NCBI GenBank assembly: GCA_913056375.1
Contig: CAJXNF010000004.1
Span: 1-29,884, forward strand
Origin: an uncultured Pseudomonadota bacterium
Lineage (GTDB): Bacteria; SAR324; NAC60-12
DNA: 29,884 bases
Direction: 5' to 3'
Shown here: positions 15,753 through 24,011 of the stretch, piece by piece
How positions within the stretch are numbered: the first letter of the stretch is position 1
Layout of the letters: each line of letters begins with the position of its first letter
The notes under the pieces: model-generated
What the model was told of the DNA's origin: nothing
Seen by the model: the letters and a program-made list of their open reading frames with translations, nothing else
Databases searched by the model: none
Position numbers and translations under genes: made by a program

Positions 15753-17447
15753 TCAAGGGGAATCAACTGGGATGTGATAAAACGCAAAATTACCGGAGTG
15801 CTTTACGAACTGGACCCGTGGGTGATCCTTGCGCAGGCTATCCTCCATGCGGCGCTCTGTGATAATCGCCAGATCTGTGGAATTGGGGAGATTGAGAATC
15901 TCTGGATCATTTGGAAATTTGTAGGTGTGCAACATCTCAATGGGTTTTCCTCCATAGAAGAGAGCAGCAAAGGAGACAACGCGATAGAGCACAACCTTGG
16001 CCTGTTGCTGATGGGCTTCCCGTACAAGTTCAACCAATGGAGTTTGGATATAACTCTGGATCATCGGCACCTGATAGCGCCAGAGACCTTGAACACAAAA
16101 AATCATGCTTAGTCCAACGACCCCGAGTCCATACCAGAAACGTTGGTGCCAAAGCAGTAGGGTGCCCAGCAGCATGGTCAACAGCATTCCGCCACTGGTC
16201 CAATAAATACCGCTCGACCATTCCAGTTCAAACTCAGGGCTGACTTCAGCCAAGTACCTCTCTGCCAAAAAAGGCACTGCACAGAGCCCCACAGCCAGCA
16301 GCACTCCCCAGAGTCCAAGGACAAGGCAAGACCAGCGAGGCAATTCAAACTTACGGTCATGCAGTTGAAGAGAAATTAGGAGCGTCAGGGGAAGATACAT
16401 CGAGGCTGAGTAGTGAGGCAGCTTCGTGCTGACCAGAGAAAACAAAACTAGCACAAAGAGAATCCAGACCACGGAAAGACGCACTAGCGATCGCACATGT
16501 ACTTCTTCTGATTTCCACAGACGTCTTGGCTGAAGAAACAGGAAGGGGGTCCAGGGGAACAGTCCAATCAACGCAACCAACCAATGGTAGAAGAAGGGCC
16601 CCTCATGACCTTCTAGCGGACGGCTGAAGAGGCTCAACTGGAACCAAATGAAGCCCTGAAGAAACTCTGTTCCGTAAAAAATCCAGTTGAGCAAATACCA
16701 AGAGAGAGCAACACCCAGTGAGATGATCCCACAACTGAAGAAATGTATGAGTGGAACTGTCCGACGAGGAGCCACCAAAAACTTGTAGCCTGCAAAAGCA
16801 ATCAACGGAATCACTCCCCCCAAAGGTCCCTTGGTCAGCACCGCAATCCCCATGCAAAGACTGGCAATCAGTAGAGAGAGTCGATGTTGTGGGGTTCTTG
16901 TTCCAGACTGCTGACGCCACGCTTCATATTGGCGGTCGTAGCGATAAAGAAAAAAGACCGCGATGGCAATGAAGGCGTTGAAGGTGTGATCGATGACTGC
17001 ACTACGAGCGAAGACTCCTGGAAGTAGTGATGTCAGATAGACCAGTGACCAGATGGTTCCAAGATACTGATCCCGAATGCGCCGACCCACTTCAAAGCAG
17101 AAGATCACCATCACCAGACCAGCCAATACTGATGGGAAACGAGCCGCAAACTCGTTGATTCCCCAAAGATGATAAGAGGCCGCCTGCTCCCAGAAAAAGA
17201 AAGGAGGTTTTTCCGCGAAGGGATAGTCGTTGATGTAGATATTCAGATAGTTGTCCCGCTCCACCATCTGTCGGCTGGCTTCTGCGTAGATGTTCTCATC
17301 CCAGTCCACCAATGGGGTGTCGCCAAGTCCGGGCAGGAGCATGACAATCCCAAAGTAGAGCAGGACCAGTTTGAGTCGGATCGGGTTTTGTAGAAAGCGC
17401 GGCAGGGCGTCCATGCCTCCGTTCAGATGCAGAGGGAAAGACCACAC
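15753..17447 (-). CDS. GT39-family membrane glycosyltransferase (ArnT/PMT-like)
   Basis: The 564-residue polytopic protein has about a dozen hydrophobic helices. The first external loop carries the family catalytic DE pair in VDWDENIYAEASRQM (about residues 48-62), followed by EKPPFFFWEQA, a typical ArnT/PMT signature. A soluble C-terminal domain of about 100 residues follows. GT39 enzymes transfer sugars from polyprenyl-phosphate carriers to proteins or, for ArnT, aminoarabinose to lipid A. The acceptor is not readable here and no arn genes are near. GTG at 17447 has AAAAGG eight bases upstream and is preferred; ATG at 17414 lies too close to its own GGAGG. Confidence 0.87.
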   Translation of the reverse strand: MWSFPLHLNGGMDALPRFLQNPIRLKLVLLYFGIVMLLPGLGDTPLVDWDENIYAEASRQMVERDNYLNIYINDYPFAEKPPFFFWEQAASYHLWGINEFAARFPSVLAGLVMVIFCFEVGRRIRDQYLGTIWSLVYLTSLLPGVFARSAVIDHTFNAFIAIAVFFLYRYDRQYEAWRQQSGTRTPQHRLSLLIASLCMGIAVLTKGPLGGVIPLIAFAGYKFLVAPRRTVPLIHFFSCGIISLGVALSWYLLNWIFYGTEFLQGFIWFQLSLFSRPLEGHEGPFFYHWLVALIGLFPWTPFLFLQPRRLWKSEEVHVRSLVRLSVVWILFVLVLFSLVSTKLPHYSASMYLPLTLLISLQLHDRKFELPRWSCLVLGLWGVLLAVGLCAVPFLAERYLAEVSPEFELEWSSGIYWTSGGMLLTMLLGTLLLWHQRFWYGLGVVGLSMIFCVQGLWRYQVPMIQSYIQTPLVELVREAHQQQAKVVLYRVVSFAALFYGGKPIEMLHTYKFPNDPEILNLPNSTDLAIITERRMEDSLRKDHPRVQFVKHSGNFAFYHIPVDSP

Positions 17448-17512
17448 TCAGGTGGCCTTTTCAGGGATGGGTGAGTGATATTCTTCGGGGTGCCTTCATT
17501 CAAGTCCTATAC

Positions 17513-17529
17513 CCGCTACTAGCTAGCGG
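17513..17529. terminator. short perfect inverted repeat after the regulator gene
   Basis: CCGCTA (17513-17518) and TAGCGG (17524-17529) enclose five bases. It sits in the 92-base gap between the regulator stop and the GT39 start. It is plausibly a weak transcription end for the regulator on the minus strand, but no U-tract is seen. Confidence 0.3.
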
Positions 17530-17539
17530 AGAAAGGCGT

Positions 17540-18244
17540 TCACTGGTCACCGTTGGGCAGTTGAAAGTAGAGTTCTCGCACTTGGCGCAGGTGTTCACCC
17601 ATGACAGCTTTTGCAAGTGGTGCGTCACGCTGCTCCAAGGCCGAAAGTAAACGGCGATGATCATTCAGAAAGGTTTCAGACATTCCAGCACTCCAGGCTT
17701 TCTCCTGAAGACGCCGCCACATGGGTGAGTGTTGCATCTGATTCCAGAGGTACTCGGTCATTGCAACCATCGCACGATTGCCCGTTGCTTCTGCAATTAA
17801 CAAGTGAAAGCGACGATCTCCGTTGGCACCAGCCATATCTTCCGCTTCCATCTCTCGAATGGTCTGCTCGAGTTCCTCCAGCAAATCTGCGGGCATTCGC
17901 TGGGCAGCCAATTCTGCATTGTTGCGCTCCAGTTCAAAGCGAGCCTCAATCAATTCAGAAGGACTTGGTCCAGCTGTCGCCTGGCTACCTGGGAGTGGTC
18001 CCTCTTCCGTACGGTCAGAAATCACGAAGATACCAGCCCCTACGCGCACCTCAACCAAACCGGCTAACTCTAGGGCAATCATCGCTTCACGCACGGTGGG
18101 TCGACTCACGCCAAGCTGCTTTGCCAAATCACGCTCCGGTGGTAATCGGCTACCCACCGTGAACTCTCCAGAGCGAATCAATGCGCCCAGTTGGCGAGCC
18201 ACCTGCTCAAATAAACGCTGCGACTGTACAAGCTTCAGGGGCAT
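17540..18244 (-). CDS. FadR/GntR-family regulator with FCD domain, probable glycolate-utilisation regulator (GlcC-like)
   Basis: The 234-residue protein has an N-terminal winged helix (about residues 5-74) with LPPERDLAKQLGVSRPTVREAMIAL as recognition region, and an FCD effector domain (about 95-225). The FCD metal-site histidines are visible in RRFHLLIAEATGN, NDHRRLL and MGEHLRQV. FCD regulators such as GlcC, LldR and PdhR bind carboxylic acids. Divergent transcription from glcDEF makes glycolate or a related acid the likely effector (inference). ATG 18244 has GAAGGA five bases upstream. Its predicted promoter contains one of the two operator-like boxes, so it probably regulates itself. Confidence 0.9.
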   Translation of the reverse strand: MPLKLVQSQRLFEQVARQLGALIRSGEFTVGSRLPPERDLAKQLGVSRPTVREAMIALELAGLVEVRVGAGIFVISDRTEEGPLPGSQATAGPSPSELIEARFELERNNAELAAQRMPADLLEELEQTIREMEAEDMAGANGDRRFHLLIAEATGNRAMVAMTEYLWNQMQHSPMWRRLQEKAWSAGMSETFLNDHRRLLSALEQRDAPLAKAVMGEHLRQVRELYFQLPNGDQ

Positions 18245-18262
18245 TCAGGTCCTTCAGATGAT

Positions 18263-18291
18263 ATTATAAATTGGTCAGGCCATTTTTTCAT
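18263..18291 (-). promoter_or_regulatory. predicted regulator promoter overlapping operator box A
   Basis: On the minus strand ATGAAA (18291-18286) and a perfect TATAAT (18268-18263) are 17 bases apart, giving a leader of about a dozen bases. Operator box A (18270-18281) lies in the spacer, exactly where a bound repressor would block RNA polymerase. Confidence 0.5.
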
Positions 18292-18297
18292 TTGACA
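18270..18297. repeat. control module A: operator-like box plus TTGACA
   Basis: ATTGGTCAGGCC at 18270-18281 is followed by a T-rich tract and TTGACA at 18292-18297. The box TGGTCAGGCCA is nearly palindromic and resembles the TGGT-N-ACCA sites of the FadR/LldR/PdhR group. The same 28-base module recurs 97 bases to the right with only three differences. Confidence 0.75.
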
Positions 18298-18320
18298 GTA
18301 CAACCTTTCCTTACTAAATT
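18292..18320 (+). promoter_or_regulatory. distal glcDEF promoter P1
   Basis: TTGACA (18292-18297) and TAAATT (18315-18320) are spaced by 17 bases, a strong sigma70 match. Operator box A ends ten bases upstream of the -35, a position used by activators or by looping repressors. Transcription would begin near 18327. Confidence 0.6.
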
Positions 18321-18366
18321 TTTGGTTGTGTCTAACAAAAGAGTGATTTGGCACAATGTTTTCGCA

Positions 18367-18394
18367 ATTGGTCAGGCCCCTTTTTCGTTTGACA
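18367..18394. repeat. control module B: operator-like box plus TTGACA
   Basis: ATTGGTCAGGCC at 18367-18378 and TTGACA at 18389-18394 repeat module A with the same 22-base offset from box to hexamer. The right half of the operator palindrome is poorer here (GGCCCC rather than GGCCAT). Confidence 0.75.
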
Positions 18395-18418
18395 ACCCGA
18401 ACACAGCATCCCAAGATA
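18389..18418 (+). promoter_or_regulatory. proximal glcDEF promoter P2
   Basis: TTGACA (18389-18394) is followed after 18 bases by AAGATA (18413-18418), a poor -10, so this promoter probably needs help from a regulator bound at box B. Transcription would begin near 18425, about 40 bases before the glcD start. Confidence 0.45.
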
Positions 18419-18465
18419 GGGAGCTTTAGACCAATAATCAACCACCTTTGCACGCAGGGAAAGCC

Positions 18466-19941
18466 ATGGCATTCGCACCACGTATTCGGGAAGAGCTAAC
18501 GCAAATTTGCGGCAGCAAGTGGGTTAAGGATGACGAGGTCACGCTCTACACCTACCGCAGCGACGGACTGACACTTTACACAAAGTTGCCAATGGGCATC
18601 GTCTATCCGGCCAATTCAGAGGAATTGGTTCGAGTCGTCAAAGTCTTGTATCGTGAGAAGCTGACCTTCCTGGCAAGAGGAGCCGGCACCGGTCTTTCTG
18701 GAGGAGCTGTGCCTCAGGAAGATACCGTCATCATCGAAATGGATCGGCTCAAAGAAATTCATGACATCGACTACATCAACCGAACCATCACAGTGGGGCC
18801 GGGCGTGGTCAATCTGCGTATCTCCGAAAAGGTACGCCCAAACGGCTATCATTTTGTTCCAGACCCATCCTCACAGAAGGCTTGCACCATCGGTGGTAAC
18901 GTCGCTGAAAACTCTGGTGGCCCACACACTCTGAAGTACGGAGTGACTGTCAATCATGTTCTCGGTATGGAGGTTGTCTTGCCTGACGGTGAACTGATTC
19001 AGGTCGGTGGAGATTTTCACAATCAGCCCGGTCCAGACTTGCTCGGACTGATCAACGGTTCAGAGGGCACCTTCGGCATTGTGACCAAGGTAGTCTGTAG
19101 ACTGACACCAAATCCAGAGAAAGCGGTAACTCTACTGGGAATTTTTGATTCCGTCCGTTGTGCCTGTGATGCTGTCTCAGCCGTGATTCGGAGTGGAACC
19201 GTACCAGCAGCTCTGGAGTTGATCGACAAGACCGTGATTTATGCGGTGGAACAGACCCTCAAACCTGGTTTTCCTCAAGATGCTGAGGCGGTACTGATCG
19301 TTGAACTAGAAGATTTAATCGATGGAATCGGCAACGATGCTGCAAAAGTGGAAGAATTGTTGATGCAAAACGGAGCTCAGAAGGTTGAGCGGGCCAAGGA
19401 TGATGCTGAACGTGCGAGAATCTGGCGTGCACGCAAAGAGAGCTTTGGAGCGATTGGGCGGATTTCCCCAAGCTACTATGTGCAAGATGGGGTCATTCCT
19501 CGCAGTAAGCTGCCCGAAGTCATTGAGCAGGTTGAGGCAATTGGCAAGAAATATAACCTCACAGTAGCCAACGTCTTCCACGCAGGTGATGGTAATCTAC
19601 ATCCGCTGATTCTTTACAACTACAAGGATGCAGACGAAGTGGAGCGCACTCATCATGCTGGAGAAGAGATTCTCAAGGTCTGTCTGTCTTGTGGCGGGGC
19701 TCTCTCTGGAGAACACGGAATTGGTCTGGAGAAGCGCAAGTTGATGACCGATCTCTACAGCGAAAATGACCTGGAGAACATGAATTGGGTGAGGGAGTGC
19801 TTCAACCCTGAAAGCTTGCTCAATCCCTCCAAGGCCATTCCCACTCCGGGTCGTTGTGGTGAATCCAAACGGCCAGTGCACATTTCTGACGATATAGCCG
19901 CCTCCAAAATGGTAGCCCGCAAATCCGGAGTGGCCGTATGA
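18466..19941 (+). CDS. glcD: glycolate oxidase FAD-binding catalytic subunit GlcD
   Basis: The 491-residue protein is the FAD-linked subunit that oxidises glycolate to glyoxylate, and often D-lactate. It has the PCMH-type FAD domain with RGAGTGLSGGAVP (71-83), CTIGGNVAENSGGPHTLKYG (140-159) and NGSEGTFGIVTKV. The C-terminal oxidase domain carries the catalytic region VFHAGDGNLHPL (about 368-379) and GEHGIGLEKRKLM. I chose ATG 18466 with GGGA just upstream; an in-frame TTG at 18448 is less likely. Length matches E. coli GlcD. It overlaps glcE by four bases (ATGA) and electrons pass on through GlcE and GlcF to quinone at the membrane. Confidence 0.96.
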   Translation: MAFAPRIREELTQICGSKWVKDDEVTLYTYRSDGLTLYTKLPMGIVYPANSEELVRVVKVLYREKLTFLARGAGTGLSGGAVPQEDTVIIEMDRLKEIHDIDYINRTITVGPGVVNLRISEKVRPNGYHFVPDPSSQKACTIGGNVAENSGGPHTLKYGVTVNHVLGMEVVLPDGELIQVGGDFHNQPGPDLLGLINGSEGTFGIVTKVVCRLTPNPEKAVTLLGIFDSVRCACDAVSAVIRSGTVPAALELIDKTVIYAVEQTLKPGFPQDAEAVLIVELEDLIDGIGNDAAKVEELLMQNGAQKVERAKDDAERARIWRARKESFGAIGRISPSYYVQDGVIPRSKLPEVIEQVEAIGKKYNLTVANVFHAGDGNLHPLILYNYKDADEVERTHHAGEEILKVCLSCGGALSGEHGIGLEKRKLMTDLYSENDLENMNWVRECFNPESLLNPSKAIPTPGRCGESKRPVHISDDIAASKMVARKSGVAV

Positions 19942-21164
19942 CAACCTTTACCCCTGCTTCGATTGAAGAAGCCCAAACATGGCTTCAGCAAAGACTAGAG
20001 CAACCCAAGCCCTTTCAAATTCGTGGCAACCAAACCCACTTCCAAGCCAAAGCGATCCCTTCGTCTGCCGAAAGTGAGGATGTGCTCTCACTCAGCAAGC
20101 TAACAGCAACCAACTTCTTTGATCCTGATGACATGGTCGTTGGTATCGAGGCTGGAATGAGCATCTCCAAATTGCAGGAAATCCTGGCTGAAAAGAAGAT
20201 GGTCCTGCCAGTGAATCCCTGGTTCGGCAACTCAACGCTTGGTGGCTTGCTAGCCTGTAACGATATTGGGCCAAATCGGCTGATGATGGGTGGTCTGCGT
20301 GACTGCATTATTGGGATCGAATACCTCAACGGCCGCGCAGAGCGTGTTCATGCTGGGGGCAAGGTAGTTAAGAATGTCACAGGCTATGACCTCTGTCGAA
20401 TGATGCTGGGTAGCTTGGGTGGTCTGGGTGTCATCACTGCTGCTAACTTCAAGGTTATTCCCCAGCCTGTTGAACCGCATGGCCTATATAGTCGCTTTCG
20501 GGATACTTCCTGGTTGTTGGGAGTTACCGCCTTGCAGGAAGCACGGTTGCCCATTGACTGGATTCAGGCTCTCGCACCAGCTACCACCGGAGAGCCAGAC
20601 TGGATTCTAGGTATTGGCATCTCGGGTAACCCAGAACGGCAAGCACGTCTGGAAAAAGAGCTCCAGAGCCTCTTCCAAAATCAACTAAAATCCATCGCTG
20701 ATGGCAAAACCAATCGCAGCTTGGGCTATCTTCCGGGTACAGACCGCTATACTGGTTGGCTGGAAGGGTTGCGAAAGAAGTGGAAGTTGCTGCCCAACCA
20801 CCTACATGTGATGGTTCTGTTGAACACTCGCGATGCGCTTCAACCAATCCGGCTGGAAGCCTTGCAACATAACGAACTGTATCAGGTCATTCATCCCATC
20901 GGAGCTGATCTACACTTCCTGCTGGATGTTGAAGACCCAAGTGAACAACTGGATTTCCTGCAAGAGCTCAAGAATCGTTTCCGGCGTACAGATGCGAAGA
21001 TGGTCTTTGGCAACGCACATCCTGATCTAAGCCTGCAAGATCTTGGTGAATTTGGACGCTCCACAGCCTACAGCTTCACGCAGCGACTGCAGCGACATCT
21101 GGACCCAGCTGGTGTCTTCCACGCACCCTTTTATCAACTTCCGCAAGCCATGAATGCCTCATGA
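19938..21164 (+). CDS. glcE: glycolate oxidase FAD-binding subunit GlcE
   Basis: The 408-residue protein keeps the FAD-binding half of the GlcD fold: VNPWFGNSTLGGLLACND (about 92-109), the GGLRDCIIGIEYL and VKNVTGYDLCRMMLGSLGGLGVIT segments, and a shorter C-terminal region. It is the second flavin subunit of the GlcDEF complex. It is somewhat longer than the roughly 350 residues of E. coli GlcE. ATGA overlaps link it to glcD upstream and glcF downstream, so the three are translated together. Confidence 0.94.
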   Translation: MTTFTPASIEEAQTWLQQRLEQPKPFQIRGNQTHFQAKAIPSSAESEDVLSLSKLTATNFFDPDDMVVGIEAGMSISKLQEILAEKKMVLPVNPWFGNSTLGGLLACNDIGPNRLMMGGLRDCIIGIEYLNGRAERVHAGGKVVKNVTGYDLCRMMLGSLGGLGVITAANFKVIPQPVEPHGLYSRFRDTSWLLGVTALQEARLPIDWIQALAPATTGEPDWILGIGISGNPERQARLEKELQSLFQNQLKSIADGKTNRSLGYLPGTDRYTGWLEGLRKKWKLLPNHLHVMVLLNTRDALQPIRLEALQHNELYQVIHPIGADLHFLLDVEDPSEQLDFLQELKNRFRRTDAKMVFGNAHPDLSLQDLGEFGRSTAYSFTQRLQRHLDPAGVFHAPFYQLPQAMNAS

Positions 21165-22525
21165 CCACCACGACCATTCAAAAGCCTCTGGGCAATTCTG
21201 GTCAGACTATCCAGCAGCTGCTTCGAGGAACCGATTTCGACAACATCCTGACCTGTGTTCACTGCGGTTTGTGTCTGGATAACTGCCCGACCTATCGCGA
21301 GTTACATGATGAGAAGGAGTCCCCTCGTGGGCGACTCTACCTGATGCGTGGCTTGTACGATGGGGAACTGGACCTGACAGAAGAAATCAAGGGATCCCTG
21401 GATCGCTGTCTGGGTTGCCGTGCCTGTGAGACGGCTTGTCCTTCAGGAGTGCCATACGGAGAGCTACTGGAGAAAGCCCGAGGTGTAATCCATGAAACCT
21501 CTTCACAGGGTGTGATTGAGCAGACTCTACGAACTGTTTTGCTCAAGGGACTCTTCCGTTCTACCTTTCTGCTCTCCACAGCCAGTAAGCTTCTTAAGCT
21601 CTATGCACTGACAGGACTACCCAAGTTGATCACCAATACTGCGTTGGGCAAGTTCCTACCCAAGTCTTTCGTTTTCCAGCAGCATCTGCTTCCTGACTGC
21701 TCCGGACGCTCCTTCAAGCAACAGCACGCCCACGACGATCTGCAAGCCGTAGCAGGAACCAAGTCACTGGGCAGGGTGGGGCTCTTCACCGGATGCGTAA
21801 TGGATGTCTCCGAAGCTGCGGTGCACGAATCCACTGTGCGTCTGCTGCGCGCCATTGGCTACGACGTCGTTGTTCCAGAAGAGCAAGGTTGCTGTGGGGC
21901 ACTGCATGTTCACAGCGGAGACCGCATTACCGCAAGAGAGCTGGCAGAAACTAACCGGCAGGCCTTTGCTGAGCACAACTTTGATCTGGTCGTTACCAAC
22001 GCAGCCGGATGTAGCGCTCAACTCAAGGACTATCACCATCTATTCCCAAAGAGCGATCCTGGGCACAACAAGGACTGGAAGGGCCTGAGCAGTAAGATTG
22101 TTGACATTCTTGAACTACTTTCCCGGCACCCTGAAGAAGTTACTCAACTCTCCTGGCGACAAGACGAAGACGTCGTACTTTACGATGCTCCATGCCACCT
22201 GATGCATGCTCAGAAGATCGACGCCAACCCACGTCAACTGGTCAATAGTCTACCCGGAGTGCAACTCGTACCATTGACGGAATCCAACTGGTGTTGTGGT
22301 TCTGCGGGCATCTACAATCTACTTCAGCCCGAGTTGGCTGGAGATGTACTCAAACGCAAGATTGACTCAGTCCGTGAAACCTTAGAAGCCAATCCCAAAG
22401 CAACCACCCTGGTCACTGGGAATCCTGGCTGTCTCTACCAGATCCGAGCTGGTATTCGTGAAGCCAAGCTCCCCTTGCGAGTGATCCATCCTGCCGTCTA
22501 TCTCGCTGAACGTCTACAGGGCTAA
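21161..22525 (+). CDS. glcF: glycolate oxidase iron-sulfur subunit GlcF
   Basis: The 454-residue protein carries two ferredoxin-type 4Fe-4S motifs, CVHCGLCLDNCP (C32, C35, C38, C42) and CLGCRACETACP (C83, C86, C89, C93). Two CCG domains follow, with EQGCCGALHVHSGD and NWCCGSAGIYNLL. It passes electrons from the flavin subunits to the quinone pool at the inner membrane. It ends the operon; the usual glcG and glcB genes do not follow, so the malate synthase needed to use glyoxylate must be elsewhere. Confidence 0.96.
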   Translation: MTTTTIQKPLGNSGQTIQQLLRGTDFDNILTCVHCGLCLDNCPTYRELHDEKESPRGRLYLMRGLYDGELDLTEEIKGSLDRCLGCRACETACPSGVPYGELLEKARGVIHETSSQGVIEQTLRTVLLKGLFRSTFLLSTASKLLKLYALTGLPKLITNTALGKFLPKSFVFQQHLLPDCSGRSFKQQHAHDDLQAVAGTKSLGRVGLFTGCVMDVSEAAVHESTVRLLRAIGYDVVVPEEQGCCGALHVHSGDRITARELAETNRQAFAEHNFDLVVTNAAGCSAQLKDYHHLFPKSDPGHNKDWKGLSSKIVDILELLSRHPEEVTQLSWRQDEDVVLYDAPCHLMHAQKIDANPRQLVNSLPGVQLVPLTESNWCCGSAGIYNLLQPELAGDVLKRKIDSVRETLEANPKATTLVTGNPGCLYQIRAGIREAKLPLRVIHPAVYLAERLQG

Positions 22526-22533
22526 ATTCCTTC

Positions 22534-22560
22534 TGGGGGACAACTTTCCTCTGTCCCCCA
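22534..22560 (+). terminator. strong hairpin after glcF
   Basis: TGGGGGACA (22534-22542) and TGTCCCCCA (22552-22560) form a perfect nine-base, mostly GC stem around nine bases, starting nine bases after the glcF stop. No U-run follows, so termination could be assisted. A second small palindrome, AAGAATC/GATTCTT, lies at 22598-22613. Confidence 0.6.
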
Positions 22561-22749
22561 TCCACTCTTCGCCTACGCTCTCGACTGCCAAGTCCTCAAG
22601 AATCACGATTCTTCGCCTCGTAACCCAAGACGCAACCTCCTTTTTCAAAAACCTCTGCGTTGAGAACAAGAAATAATCAGGAGTGTGGTAAATCGATGGG
22701 AGAGAAATATTGAGGAAAGATTTTTGGAATCAACAAGAAAAGAATAGAC

Positions 22750-23289
22750 CTAGCGGCCACTGCGTACAGAACTCTTGAACTGGCTGATGATTTGATTTCG
22801 CTTGTGTAGCATCTGCTTGAGTTGGAGATTCTCTTGCTCCAGCATGACAACCCTTGACTTCAATTGACCGACCTCGCTCTCGTCATATTCCACTTCTGCA
22901 ACTGGATCTTCATACTGACGATCTGTCGGGAACAATTCACCCTGCTCTTTCTCCTCAGGCGCTACCTGAAAAAAGGAAACCTCCTTGTCTAAATCATATA
23001 CTTCTTGAGACTCCTCATCTTTCTCAAGATCGTAGTAACGTAGATGATCGACCACCTGATCCTCTCTGCGATCCAACAGCAGCCAAATAAGTAGAGCGGG
23101 CATGGCGATGATCAAATAGAGCAGCAGCCCTGCGAAAATCGCGACAATCACGTTAATTTCGAGCTCTTCTCCACCAATCCCAGAGACAACCTTCTCCGAC
23201 GAGCCAGAAAACTCAGTAAAGCCGAAATAAACACCGATCAAACACAACAAGGACCAAAAAATCAGTAGCCATTTGGCAAAATTTCTCAT
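22750..23289 (-). CDS. two-TM protein with acidic linker and C-terminal coiled coil, unknown
   Basis: The 179-residue protein has a first hydrophobic helix at about residues 6-24, a polar loop, a second at about 45-71 ending in LLLDRRED, then an acidic cytoplasmic stretch (about 75-130) and a coiled coil (about 135-170) with LKSRVVMLEQENLQLKQML. The basic end QFKSSVRSGR closes it. It looks like a membrane-anchored scaffold; no enzymatic motif is seen and no family recognised. ATG 23289 lacks a strong Shine-Dalgarno. It converges with glcF. Confidence 0.72.
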   Translation of the reverse strand: MRNFAKWLLIFWSLLCLIGVYFGFTEFSGSSEKVVSGIGGEELEINVIVAIFAGLLLYLIIAMPALLIWLLLDRREDQVVDHLRYYDLEKDEESQEVYDLDKEVSFFQVAPEEKEQGELFPTDRQYEDPVAEVEYDESEVGQLKSRVVMLEQENLQLKQMLHKRNQIISQFKSSVRSGR

Positions 23290-23362
23290 GCCTTTGTATC
23301 CAGATTTTTGAAGGAAGAACGGTGGGGTTTTGAGAGATTGAACATACCAAGATGGAAGTATC

Positions 23363-23388
23363 GGTTCAAATGATTTCCAGTTTGAACC
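23363..23388. promoter_or_regulatory. hairpin between two minus-strand genes
   Basis: GGTTCAAA (23363-23370) and TTTGAACC (23381-23388) form a perfect eight-base stem with a ten-base loop. It lies about 75 bases upstream of the 179-residue protein gene and 87 bases past the 52-residue ORF. It may separate their transcripts or lie in the longer gene's leader. No U-tract on either strand. Confidence 0.35.
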
Positions 23389-23474
23389 AAACTTCTATTG
23401 AGTGGTTGCTAGCGAGAATCTTGGGGTGCGAAAAAAGGATTTGTATCAGGTGAATTCCCGCCCTGTTGTCAAGT

Positions 23475-23633
23475 TCAGTGCAGGTTATGCTTGGTTCCAA
23501 GCTCAGGCTCACTGTCATCAACGACTGTGCAGATAACCCACTCAAGGGTCGTGATTCGCTGTTCTAGCTGCTTGATCTTGTGGTCCTGCACTTCTAGCAA
23601 TGCTTGCAGTTCGCGGTTAGTTTTACCTTCCAT
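23475..23633 (-). CDS. 52-residue coiled-coil small protein (SlyX-like in size and shape)
   Basis: A short frame runs from ATG 23633, with AAGGG five bases upstream, to TGA at 23475. The product is MEGKTNRELQALLEVQD followed by a heptad pattern through HKIKQLEQRITTLEWVI, then an acidic and polar tail. Size and leucine pattern recall SlyX-type proteins, of unknown role, but the SlyX C-terminal signature is not evident. A good ribosome site, a clear amphipathic helix and a surrounding gap with no other gene make it a plausible real gene. Confidence 0.5.
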   Translation of the reverse strand: MEGKTNRELQALLEVQDHKIKQLEQRITTLEWVICTVVDDSEPELGTKHNLH

Positions 23634-24011
23634 TTATTCCCTTGGTGGTCAGCACTCTTAATGAAGCACTATGGCGCATCCATCTGCGTAAATTCTAATT
23701 GATCTATCGTGTATGCGGCACAATCTGGGCCACCAATCACTCAAAACAAAAGATTTAAAAAATTTTGAATCTCACAACGCCCTAACTGAGAAACTCCAAA
23801 CTGTTTCTTTCCACAAACAAACTCAGCAGCTTTGGCATTCTGGAAAGAAAGTTTTTTTCTGGTTGTCTCTTCGCAAACTGAAGTTCATTCTGGAAAATCA
23901 TCTTTTCACAGCAGATTTCGCTACTCTTTCCGCAAAGTTCCAAATCATCTTAGCTAACAACAGTCTCGACAACTCTGCACACTACTACAACCCAACACCT
24001 CTTGCTCGCTC
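23634..24011. other. non-coding gap upstream of the second ABC exporter
   Basis: These 378 bases are AT-rich. An open plus-strand frame (23713-24039) crosses it, but it has no ribosome site, overlaps the exporter gene and has no recognisable product, so I do not call it. The phrase CATTCTGGAAA recurs about 50 bases apart (near 23836 and 23887). I see no convincing promoter. Confidence 0.5.

Noticed and set aside
18349..18376. TGGCAC near the glc promoters as a sigma54 -24 element
   Set aside because: No GC at the required distance; the GG-to-GC gap is 12 bases rather than 10, so it does not fit a -24/-12 promoter.
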